From an uncultured Lachnospiraceae bacterium (GTDB lineage: Bacteria; Bacillota; Clostridia; Lachnospirales; Lachnospiraceae), in contig CAMPBP010000043.1 of the NCBI GenBank assembly GCA_946639085.1, positions 1 to 8,620 of the forward strand: a stretch of 8,620 nt of DNA, written 5' to 3'. The position numbers were made by a program, and so were the translations under genes. The notes beneath the pieces are model-generated. The model was not told the origin of the DNA, made no database searches, and saw only the letters and a list, made by a program, of their open reading frames with translations. Shown here in pieces: positions 1 through 5,726 of this stretch. Positions within the stretch are counted from its first letter, which is position 1. Every line of letters starts with the position of its first letter.

Positions 1-22
1 CCATGAATGGATACCTTTTTAA

Positions 23-96
23 TCGGAGTGACAAGATTCGAACTTGCGACCTCAGCGTCCCGAACGCTGCGCTCTACCAAACTGAGCCACACCCCG
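23..96 (-). tRNA. tRNA-Pro, anticodon CGG
   Basis: Read on the minus strand, these 74 bases fold into a complete cloverleaf. The acceptor stem pairs CGGGGTG with CACTCCG with one G-U pair. The D arm is GCTC/GAGC, the anticodon stem CAGCG/CGCTG encloses the seven-base loop TTCGGGA, the variable loop is AGGTC, and the T arm has the loop TTCGAAT. Loop positions 34-36 read CGG (window 60-62), which decodes the proline codon CCG. The discriminator base is A and the 3' CCA is not encoded, so it must be added after transcription. The gene lies 55 bases downstream of the racemase on the same strand, with no terminator visible between them. It could therefore be read from its own promoter, from the operon, or from both. 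Confidence 0.96.
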
Positions 97-105
97 AAAG
101 TGCTA

Positions 106-134
106 TATATATTGACAACAAAGGAAATTGTACA
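106..134 (-). promoter_or_regulatory. Possible promoter of tRNA-Pro
   Basis: On the minus strand TGTACA (134-129, four of six matches to TTGACA) is followed after 17 bases by TATATA (111-106). The predicted start, near 99, is a few bases before the tRNA 5' end at 96. The AT-alternating run at 104-112 allows a shifted -10 box. The -35 box is weak, so this is a candidate only. Confidence 0.4.
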
Positions 135-151
135 TTAACAGTTTTCTTTTG

Positions 152-931
152 TCAATCTCTTAAGCGGACATGTCCGGTCAGGAAAAGATCGTCGTCATTG
201 TCGACTTTGATGTTGAGTTTTCCGCCGGGTTCGATGAAATCCATATCTATCGGTTTATCATTTCTTTTGTAAAGATAATAGCCTGTTGCAGTGGTTCCGC
301 TGGCACAGGCATGCTCCCAGTAAAAGTCTTTTAAGGCGGGAACGTATACCAATGGAGTAAGTGCGGATTGCTTCTCGTTTAAAAACATGATCCCAAGAGC
401 AGGAGCGTTCAGATCGTCGGCCCATTTTACGATTGCTTTTTCCGCATCATCCAAAGACATCTTATCGGTATAGATAAGATGATACATACCTTCGAACTTA
501 ACTATCGGAAGCATTAAACTTTCTTCGTTATAGTAGAGCAATACTTCAGATATATCCAAAGGCTTAGGCATTTTGACGCATCCCTTGAAGGAACGCTTTT
601 CTTCTCTTAAGACTTTGACTTCAACCGGCTCAGCTGTACCGGAAGTTCTTACGAGGACCGATCTTTCCTCACCGATGGGGTAATCGTTATCTTTGGAATA
701 AAGACATGCCGTGGACATCGTTGCGTTTCCGCAGAATTCACCGCCGGCCATCCGAAGTCTTATATCTGCATCCGGATCGTCGTAATAAACAAAGCCAACC
801 TGCTCGCAGTCAGGTTCATAGAAACATAAATAATTTGATACTTTCGGCTGTTCTTCGACAGCTACTTCATCTCTTACAAGTAACGTTATGTTTCCTGTCG
901 GATCTGCATAGACGTAATCGTACTCTTTCAT
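152..931 (-). CDS. DapF-fold amino-acid racemase, histidine racemase (CntK-like) type
   Basis: A 259-residue cofactor-independent racemase of the diaminopimelate epimerase fold, expected to be cytoplasmic. Such enzymes invert an alpha carbon using two cysteines as acid and base. Both are present: Cys67 in [10 protein letters not shown] and Cys209 in EHACASGT. True DapF has different surroundings (CGNGxRC and an ERGxGxTxACGTG block). The N-terminal DPTGN-T-LV block (about 10-19), CEQVGF (42-47), the motif at Cys67, the LTPLVYVP stretch (191-198) and EPGG (234-237) instead match what I recall of CntK, the histidine racemase of staphylopine synthesis. The ATG overlaps the stop of the upstream ABC ATPase by four bases (ATGA), with AAGGAA as ribosome binding site, so translation is coupled to the importer. 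No other staphylopine gene is visible. Histidine as substrate is inferred; 2,4-diaminobutyrate or another amino acid is possible. The family assignment is firm, the substrate is not. Confidence 0.82.
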   Translation of the reverse strand: MKEYDYVYADPTGNITLLVRDEVAVEEQPKVSNYLCFYEPDCEQVGFVYYDDPDADIRLRMAGGEFCGNATMSTACLYSKDNDYPIGEERSVLVRTSGTAEPVEVKVLREEKRSFKGCVKMPKPLDISEVLLYYNEESLMLPIVKFEGMYHLIYTDKMSLDDAEKAIVKWADDLNAPALGIMFLNEKQSALTPLVYVPALKDFYWEHACASGTTATGYYLYKRNDKPIDMDFIEPGGKLNIKVDNDDDLFLTGHVRLRD

Positions 932-1686
932 TGCTGATAATTCCTTAAGAACTGCTTTGTACGCTCTTCCGAAGGATCTCCGAATACTTTTTCGGGATCT
1001 CCCTGTTCCACAATATATCCGCCGTCCATGAAAATAACTCTTTTGCTGACTGCTCTGGCAAAACTCATTTCGTGTGTTACGATCACCATCGTCATTTTTT
1101 CTTCGGCCAGCTGACGGATGATCTTTAAAACTTCTCCCGTAAGTTCCGGATCGAGAGCGGAAGTCGGCTCATCGAAGAATAAAATGTCGGGATTCAGTGC
1201 AAGTGCTCTGGCGATGGCAACTCTTTGCTGCTGACCGCCCGAAAGCTGGAACGGATATGCATCCGCCTTGTCCGCAAGCCCCATTTTCGCCAAAAGCTCT
1301 CTGCCTTTTTCTTCAACTTCCTCTTTGTTACGTTTCTGAACATTTATCGGTGCGTCACAAACGTTTCTTAAAACGGAAAAATGAGGAAAAAGATTAAATT
1401 GCTGAAAAACAAGTCCAAAATAACTCTTTACCTTTACCATTTCCTTTTTGGGAAGATAAATCGGCTTTTCTCCGTCCGGTGTATGCGCGATAGTCTGCCC
1501 TTCGTATTTGATGGTTCCGCTGTCGATCTTTTCAAGAAAAGTCGCACACCGAAGAAGCGTAGATTTACCCGAACCCGAAGGTCCTATGATACTTACGACT
1601 TCACCCGAATCCACGTTCAAACTTATATCGTGAAGGACTTCGCAGTCTTCAAAGTGTTTTTTGATATTTGACATCTCCAAGATCAT
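928..1686 (-). CDS. Polar amino-acid ABC importer, ATP-binding subunit
   Basis: A 252-residue ATPase of the HisP/GlnQ type that powers import through the neighbouring permease from the cytoplasmic face. All nucleotide-binding motifs are intact: Walker [10 protein letters not shown] (35-43), Q-loop Gln95 in [10 protein letters not shown], signature LSGGQQQRV (148-156), Walker B ILFFDEP (168-174) with catalytic Glu173, D-loop SALD, and H-loop His205 in VTHEM. It is about ten residues longer than typical members because of a stretch at about 66-88, between the first beta-sheet region and the Q-loop. The chosen ATG (1686) has an AGGAGG site at 1700-1695 that overlaps the permease stop codon, which makes coupling likely. 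An internal Met5 is a less well placed alternative. The gene is third of four in the operon and overlaps the racemase start. The substrate class follows from the family; the exact amino acid cannot be read from this subunit. Confidence 0.95.
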   Translation of the reverse strand: MILEMSNIKKHFEDCEVLHDISLNVDSGEVVSIIGPSGSGKSTLLRCATFLEKIDSGTIKYEGQTIAHTPDGEKPIYLPKKEMVKVKSYFGLVFQQFNLFPHFSVLRNVCDAPINVQKRNKEEVEEKGRELLAKMGLADKADAYPFQLSGGQQQRVAIARALALNPDILFFDEPTSALDPELTGEVLKIIRQLAEEKMTMVIVTHEMSFARAVSKRVIFMDGGYIVEQGDPEKVFGDPSEERTKQFLRNYQQ

Positions 1687-1698
1687 AAAAAGCCCCTC

Positions 1699-2346
1699 CT
1701 ATTTATAGTATTGCATGGATTTTTCTATCTTTCCCATGCCAAAATCAACGATGGCATTGAATACGAAATAGAACACACCTGCAACCACAAACGGGGTAAA
1801 ACTGGTCTGTGAATTTGCGATCTGCTTTCCGATCGTAAACATTTCCTGATATGAAACGGTAAATGCCAAAGACGTATCTTTTACAAGAGTAACAACTTCG
1901 TTGGTAATGCTCGGCATTATCCTTTTGATCACCTGAGGAAGTATTATCTTCAAAAATGTCTGAGTCTTGGTATATCCGAGTACCGCTGCCGCTTCGTATT
2001 GTCCTTTGGCCATCGATTCTATACCGCCTCTATAGATCTCTGCAAAATAGGCCGCATAATTGATGGAAAACGCAATGACTACGGGAATGAGCTTGTTTCG
2101 AGATACCGAAATACCGAAAAGATAATACGGTCCGTAAGTTACGGCTAAAAGCTGTAACATCAAAGGTGTTCCTCTTAATACTGAAATAACAAATCTGGTA
2201 ACTGAAGAAACGACCTTGTCTTTGCTCATCCTAAGCAAAGCGACGATCATTCCGAGCGGAAGTGAAAACAGAAGCGTCAAAAAGAAAATAGCACATGTCT
2301 TTGACAAACCTTCCGCCATTTTTAAGATCATGGTCAACAATGACAT
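1699..2346 (-). CDS. Polar amino-acid ABC importer, membrane permease
   Basis: A 215-residue inner-membrane permease of the HisM/GlnP group. Hydrophobic segments lie at about 17-39, 61-78, 87-103, 135-147 and 184-202. The family block RGTPLMLQL (58-66) is followed by the cytoplasmic EAA loop, GQYEAAAVLG (115-124) through ILPQ (135-138), which docks onto the ATPase. The operon contains only one permease gene, so the channel is probably a homodimer, as in many Gram-positive members. The ribosome binding site is a modest GGGG about ten bases before the ATG, weaker than those of the ATPase and the symporter. With the hairpin just upstream, this is consistent with less permease than receptor being made. 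The stop codon overlaps the Shine-Dalgarno sequence of the ATPase gene. Confidence 0.94.
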   Translation of the reverse strand: MSLLTMILKMAEGLSKTCAIFFLTLLFSLPLGMIVALLRMSKDKVVSSVTRFVISVLRGTPLMLQLLAVTYGPYYLFGISVSRNKLIPVVIAFSINYAAYFAEIYRGGIESMAKGQYEAAAVLGYTKTQTFLKIILPQVIKRIMPSITNEVVTLVKDTSLAFTVSYQEMFTIGKQIANSQTSFTPFVVAGVFYFVFNAIVDFGMGKIEKSMQYYK

Positions 2347-2373
2347 AAAGTGAACCCCGTTTAAGATAATCTA

Positions 2374-2400
2374 TCCCGGAGACGCCATGCACCTCCGGGA
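2374..2400 (-). promoter_or_regulatory. Intercistronic hairpin between receptor and permease genes
   Basis: TCCCGGAG (2374-2381) and CTCCGGGA (2393-2400) form a perfect, GC-rich eight-base-pair stem with an 11-base loop. On the transcribed minus strand it is followed by TAGATTATC, with no uridine run, so it is not a standard intrinsic terminator. Hairpins in this position in ABC import operons commonly protect the upstream receptor message or dampen expression of the membrane genes. That role is inferred here. Confidence 0.6.
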
Positions 2401-2451
2401 ATGTTATAAACTGACTATAGTGTTGCTATCGGTACAAAGAAACCGTTTCGA

Positions 2452-3234
2452 TCACTGTAAGAAGATAAGATTGTTGATGATATCGGGATATTTCTCGGCG
2501 ATCTTCTTATAAGTACCGTCTGCTACAAGTTCCTTAACCGCATCTTCAACCTGCTTGCAAAGAGCTTCGTCTCCCGAACGGAAAGCGATTCCGTACTGTT
2601 CGTCACCGAATCTCTCTTCAAGAACGGTAAATCCGTCGTGCTCCTGAGCATAGCTTACTGCTACGGGAAGATCAACAAATACTGCATCAACTGCTCCGCC
2701 GTCAAGTTCGGTAAAGCATTTAAGGAAAGAATCACAGGTGATCACTTTGTTAAATGTTGCGGCCATATCGGAAAGGTCTCCGTTAAGAAGTCCTTCACCG
2801 GAAGTACCGAGCTGTACGGCAACATCTTTGCCTGCAAGATCGGCACTTGTAGCAATACCGCTGTCTGATTTTACAAGCAATACCTGAGTGTTGTCATAGT
2901 AAGGAGCTGAGATAACATATCCCGCTTCTTTCATGCTGTCAAGGATAGTCATTCCCGACCATACGCAGTCACATTCGTTGGAGTCAAGCTGAACAAGTTT
3001 CTCATCCCAGTTAACTTCGAAGATCTTCATTTCCCAGCCAAGCTTATCGCAAACTGCCTGGCATACTTCAACATCAAATCCGGTATATTTTCCGTCATCT
3101 CCCAATGAAGAGAAGGGAGGATATTCAGGGTCGATACCCATTGTAAATGTGTTTGTACTTTCAGCGGTCTTTCCGCAAGCGGCAAGTGAAAGTACCATCA
3201 CTCCTGCCAATAATACTGTAAATAACTTTTTCAT
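2452..3234 (-). CDS. Amino-acid ABC importer, solute-binding lipoprotein (SBP_bac_3 type)
   Basis: A 260-residue receptor that captures the substrate outside the membrane and delivers it to the permease. The N-terminus is a lipoprotein signal: MKK, a hydrophobic core, and the lipobox LAAC with lipid-modified Cys20. The family-3 solute-binding fold is shown by DPEYPPF (35-41), GFDVEV (52-57), the hinge segment AVQLGTSGE (139-147) and AVDAVFVD (181-188). Asp188 sits where the ligand alpha-amino group is normally bound. The arginine normally found after the GxT motif, which holds the ligand carboxylate, is absent: the segment GMTILDSMKEAGY (94-106) contains no Arg. The mature protein also has seven further cysteines, including CxxxC (58-62) and CxC (88-90). 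The ATG is preceded by AAAGGAA (3249-3243). It is the first gene of the operon. The ligand is unknown. Confidence 0.92.
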   Translation of the reverse strand: MKKLFTVLLAGVMVLSLAACGKTAESTNTFTMGIDPEYPPFSSLGDDGKYTGFDVEVCQAVCDKLGWEMKIFEVNWDEKLVQLDSNECDCVWSGMTILDSMKEAGYVISAPYYDNTQVLLVKSDSGIATSADLAGKDVAVQLGTSGEGLLNGDLSDMAATFNKVITCDSFLKCFTELDGGAVDAVFVDLPVAVSYAQEHDGFTVLEERFGDEQYGIAFRSGDEALCKQVEDAVKELVADGTYKKIAEKYPDIINNLIFLQ

Positions 3235-3268
3235 AATATAATTCCTTTCATCACTTTAGTGCGATAGC

Positions 3269-3297
3269 ATAGTACCATAATAGAATATTTATGGCAA
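3269..3297 (-). promoter_or_regulatory. Promoter of the amino-acid importer/racemase operon
   Basis: On the minus strand TTGCCA (3297-3292, five of six matches to TTGACA) and TACTAT (3274-3269, four of six to TATAAT) are exactly 17 bases apart. The predicted start is near 3262, about 28 bases before the receptor ATG. A short inverted repeat, AAGCG-TTT-CGCTT (3296-3308), abuts the -35 box. A ten-base palindrome CACTTTAGTG (3252-3261) lies at the start of the transcript. Either could be an operator, but neither is a site I recognise. Confidence 0.6.
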
Positions 3298-3309
3298 GCG
3301 TTTCGCTTA

Positions 3310-3960
3310 TTAATTGCTCTTTTTGATCACGTACTTACATATTGGATTGCCGATGCTTGAGAACTTTTCTTCGTACTCAGTCATGATATTGTCTTTCATG
3401 AGTGATTCATCTGCATGAAGATCGTATGTTACGACCGATGCACTCCACCCTGCGGGTTTAAGTTCTTCAAGAGCAAAATCAAACAACGCTCTGTTGTCTG
3501 TCTTAAATTCGATCAAAGCATCTTTTTTGATGATCTTTTCGTAAATGCTTAAAAACTGTCTCGATTCAAGCCTTCTTTTTGCATGTCTGTCTTTGGGCCA
3601 GGGATCGGAGAAATTTAAGTAGATCTTTGATACTTCCTCGCTGTCGAACACTTCCGGAAGTTCTTTGGCGTCTATACATATAAAACGAAGATTTTCGGGT
3701 TTTTCCTCGTAAGTATCAAGCTTCGACAATGCTTTTAATACCACGGTCGAATATCTTTCGATCCCGATAAAATTGACGTCCGGATATTTAAGGGCATTAT
3801 CTATGATAAAACGTCCCTTTCCCATTCCTATTTCTATATAAATATCGTTATCGTTTCCGAATACTTTTTGCCAGTTACCTTTATGCTCTTTTGGCTCTTT
3901 TATTACTATGGGGCTTTCGAAGATTTTTTCTTCGGACCCTGTTACATGTCTTAATCTCAT
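3310..3960 (-). CDS. trmB: tRNA (guanine-N7-)-methyltransferase
   Basis: TrmB methylates N7 of guanine 46 in the tRNA variable loop, using S-adenosylmethionine. The 216-residue form has the cofactor loop EIGMGKG (43-49), the family signature NFSDPWPK (116-123), RHAKRRL (125-131), EFKTDN (151-156) and TEYE (194-197), all in the usual order. I take the ATG at 3960, giving the customary N-terminus MRLR. The frame runs seven codons further to a GTG at 3981. That GTG lies inside the terminator stem of the upstream symporter gene and has no ribosome binding site, so it is unlikely. The ATG at 3960 also lacks a clear Shine-Dalgarno sequence (the upstream bases read TATACCATACAGAAA), and no obvious promoter was found, so how the gene is expressed is unclear. 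It is separate in function from the importer downstream. Confidence 0.93.
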   Translation of the reverse strand: MRLRHVTGSEEKIFESPIVIKEPKEHKGNWQKVFGNDNDIYIEIGMGKGRFIIDNALKYPDVNFIGIERYSTVVLKALSKLDTYEEKPENLRFICIDAKELPEVFDSEEVSKIYLNFSDPWPKDRHAKRRLESRQFLSIYEKIIKKDALIEFKTDNRALFDFALEELKPAGWSASVVTYDLHADESLMKDNIMTEYEEKFSSIGNPICKYVIKKSN

Positions 3961-3973
3961 TTTCTGTATGGTA

Positions 3974-4000
3974 TAAAACACCCCGCTTTGATGCGGGGTG
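3974..4000 (-). terminator. Intrinsic terminator of the sodium:alanine symporter gene
   Basis: Seven bases after the symporter stop, the minus strand carries an eight-base-pair GC-rich stem, CACCCCGC/GCGGGGTG (4000-3993 paired with 3986-3979), with a six-base loop. TTTTAT follows. This is a compact rho-independent terminator with a short uridine tract, so some read-through into trmB is plausible. Confidence 0.75.
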
Positions 4001-4006
4001 CCCGGT

Positions 4007-5542
4007 TTATTCTGCTTCCTGTTCGTTCTTTAACTTTTCTTCCATTTCGGCTTCGATCTCCGGGAAGACCGAAAGCATGGGTTTAACGTCTTTCTTTTTA
4101 ATATTTCTGTCGACGTAGTTATTTGTAAGCTTGATCACCAAAGGAGTCAGACTGAGTACACCGATAAGGTTGGGGATCATCATGAGACCGTTGAAGGTAT
4201 CGGAAATATCCCATGCGAGCGAAGATGTCATGATCGCACCGCAGACCATCATTACTACGAATATAACTTTATAAATCTTTGCTCCCGTAACTCCGAAAAG
4301 ATACTCAATGGCTTTTGAGCCGTAATGTGACCATCCGAGAACGGTAGTGAAAGCGAACAGAAGAACGGCAATAGCGATAAACCATTCTCCGCCGATTCCG
4401 AATACATTACCGAATGCCTTTGCTACAAGTGTTGCATCGCTGACGCCTTCTGCAACAACACCGGTCTCAAGATCTATAAATCCTGAAGAAAGAACAACGA
4501 TCGCGGTCATGGTACAAACGATCATGGTATCTGCGAATACTTCGAAGATTCCCCACATACCCTGCTTAACGGGCTCAACTACGTTAGAATTCGAATGAAC
4601 CATAACGGAAGAACCGAGACCTGCTTCGTTAGAGAAGATACCTCTCTTACATCCGTTCTTTATGGCAAGTTTTAATGCTTCACCTGCGATACCGCCGGCA
4701 AGAGCCTTTGCACCGAATGCAAATTTGAAGATTGCCGCGAACATCGCACCGATCTTGTCATAATGAACGATCATAACGATGATGGCTCCGACAACGTAAG
4801 CTACTGCCATAAAAGGAACGATCTTTTCTGCAAAAGCTGCGATTCTCTGAAGACCGCCGAGAATAATAAATCCGCCCACAAGCATAAGTACCACTCCGAT
4901 GATCCAGTTAACGGATGATATTCCGAGAAAATCAGGAGCCTTTACGTTTGAGAAAAATGCGGACTCGATGTTAAGCGTGATCTTGTTGATCTGTCCCAGG
5001 TTACCTATACCGAATGAAGCAAGTGCTGCGAATATTGCAAAGATAACTGCCAGCACTTTACCGATCCCTTTACATCCTTTGTAAGATCCGAGACCGTCTT
5101 TTAAGTAATACATTGCTCCGCCGGACCATTCCTTTTCGGAATTCTTACGACGGAAATATATTCCCAAAATGTTTTCTGAGTAGTTGGTCATCATTCCAAG
5201 GAATGCTGCGATCCACATCCAAACAACCGCTCCGGGACCACCGATACAGATAGCAGCGGCAACACCGGCGATATTTCCGGTACCGATGGTAGCCGCAAGT
5301 GCGGTACAAAGTGCCTGGAACTGTGAAACAGCGCCCTTATCCTTGTTGTGGTGAGTGTCTTTCTTGAATACCGACGCAATCGTCTGTGACCACCAATGCT
5401 TTAAATGCGAGATCTGGAAGCATTTGGTGATAACGGTACAGATAAGACCCGTGCCAAGAAGCATAAAGATGGCGAACCATCCCCAGGCAAATCCGTTTAT
5501 CACGTCATTGACTTCAGCAACTTTTGATAAAACATTTTCCAT
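4007..5542 (-). CDS. alsT: Sodium:alanine/glycine symporter (AGCS family)
   Basis: A 511-residue integral membrane carrier that imports alanine or glycine with sodium. The family signature is complete: GTGNIAGVAAAICIGGPGAV (87-106), followed by WMWIAAFLGM and an aromatic, acidic segment (119-130). A second conserved block, GIFSNEAGLGS (301-311), carries residues typical of the substrate and ion path. Hydrophobic segments lie at about 20-38, 92-118, 162-180, 212-230, 242-260, 338-353, 386-402, 423-441 and 452-471. The charged C-terminal tail (478-511) is cytoplasmic and rich in Lys and Glu. Length is normal for the family. The ATG at 5542 has a strong GGGAGG site eight bases upstream. The gene has its own promoter and terminator, so it is monocistronic apart from any read-through into trmB. 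Alanine versus glycine preference cannot be read from the sequence; the symbol follows Bacillus usage. Confidence 0.95.
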   Translation of the reverse strand: MENVLSKVAEVNDVINGFAWGWFAIFMLLGTGLICTVITKCFQISHLKHWWSQTIASVFKKDTHHNKDKGAVSQFQALCTALAATIGTGNIAGVAAAICIGGPGAVVWMWIAAFLGMMTNYSENILGIYFRRKNSEKEWSGGAMYYLKDGLGSYKGCKGIGKVLAVIFAIFAALASFGIGNLGQINKITLNIESAFFSNVKAPDFLGISSVNWIIGVVLMLVGGFIILGGLQRIAAFAEKIVPFMAVAYVVGAIIVMIVHYDKIGAMFAAIFKFAFGAKALAGGIAGEALKLAIKNGCKRGIFSNEAGLGSSVMVHSNSNVVEPVKQGMWGIFEVFADTMIVCTMTAIVVLSSGFIDLETGVVAEGVSDATLVAKAFGNVFGIGGEWFIAIAVLLFAFTTVLGWSHYGSKAIEYLFGVTGAKIYKVIFVVMMVCGAIMTSSLAWDISDTFNGLMMIPNLIGVLSLTPLVIKLTNNYVDRNIKKKDVKPMLSVFPEIEAEMEEKLKNEQEAE

Positions 5543-5592
5543 AACTTTTTCCTCCCTTTTCGTATGCAGAGACGGAAAACCTCCGCATTTGG

Positions 5593-5644
5593 ATAACTTT
5601 ACACGTTACCGTTTCGATTTAACGCTTTACTTGTGTAAAGTTAT
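5593..5644 (-). repeat. 12-bp perfect inverted repeat in the symporter leader
   Basis: ATAACTTTACAC (5593-5604) and GTGTAAAGTTAT (5633-5644) are perfect reverse complements, separated by 28 bases. Within the loop GTTA (5605-5608) can pair with TAAC (5620-5623). CTTTAC (5625-5630) can pair with GTAAAG (5635-5640) in a competing six-base-pair hairpin. The predicted transcription start (about 5644) coincides with the outer edge, so the whole element would lie at the 5' end of the symporter mRNA. It may act as a stabilising 5' stem, a conformational switch or a protein operator. No known riboswitch consensus was recognised. Confidence 0.75.
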
Positions 5645-5650
5645 ATTGAA

Positions 5651-5679
5651 AATATAAACATTTTTATTCTTCATGTCAA
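5651..5679 (-). promoter_or_regulatory. Strong promoter of the symporter gene
   Basis: On the minus strand a perfect TTGACA (5679-5674) is followed after exactly 17 bases by TATATT (5656-5651, five of six matches to TATAAT). The predicted start is near 5644, giving a leader of about 100 bases before the symporter ATG. This is the best promoter in the window. Confidence 0.78.
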
Positions 5680-5698
5680 TTAAAAAATGCTGTATTAT
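5670..5698 (+). promoter_or_regulatory. Candidate promoter of the D,D-carboxypeptidase gene
   Basis: TATTAT (5693-5698) is five of six to consensus, and TTCATG lies 17 bases upstream (5670-5675, a weak -35). The predicted start is near 5705, about 22 bases before the proposed TTG start codon. The -35 box overlaps that of the divergent symporter promoter, so the two could compete for RNA polymerase. Confidence 0.5.
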
Positions 5699-5726
5699 AG
5701 ATATCATAATTGACAATGGAGACACT

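Noticed and set aside
112..117. Perfect TTGACA on the plus strand beside the tRNA
   Set aside because: No -10 box lies 16-18 bases downstream (135-140 reads TTAACA), and no plus-strand gene follows.
3..272. Plus-strand open frame covering the tRNA and the racemase 3' end
   Set aside because: It crosses a complete antisense tRNA and the end of a conserved gene, and encodes nothing recognisable.
2347..2451. Internal promoter before the permease gene
   Set aside because: TATAGT is present on the minus strand, but no acceptable -35 box lies at 16-18 bases, so the genes are best read as one operon.
152..3234. A complete staphylopine-type metallophore cluster
   Set aside because: Only the racemase resembles that pathway. 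The two other biosynthetic enzymes, the exporter and the oligopeptide-type importer are absent from the window.
5543..5672. Glycine riboswitch upstream of the symporter
   Set aside because: The leader lacks the conserved paired aptamer cores expected for that class; only simple inverted repeats are visible.
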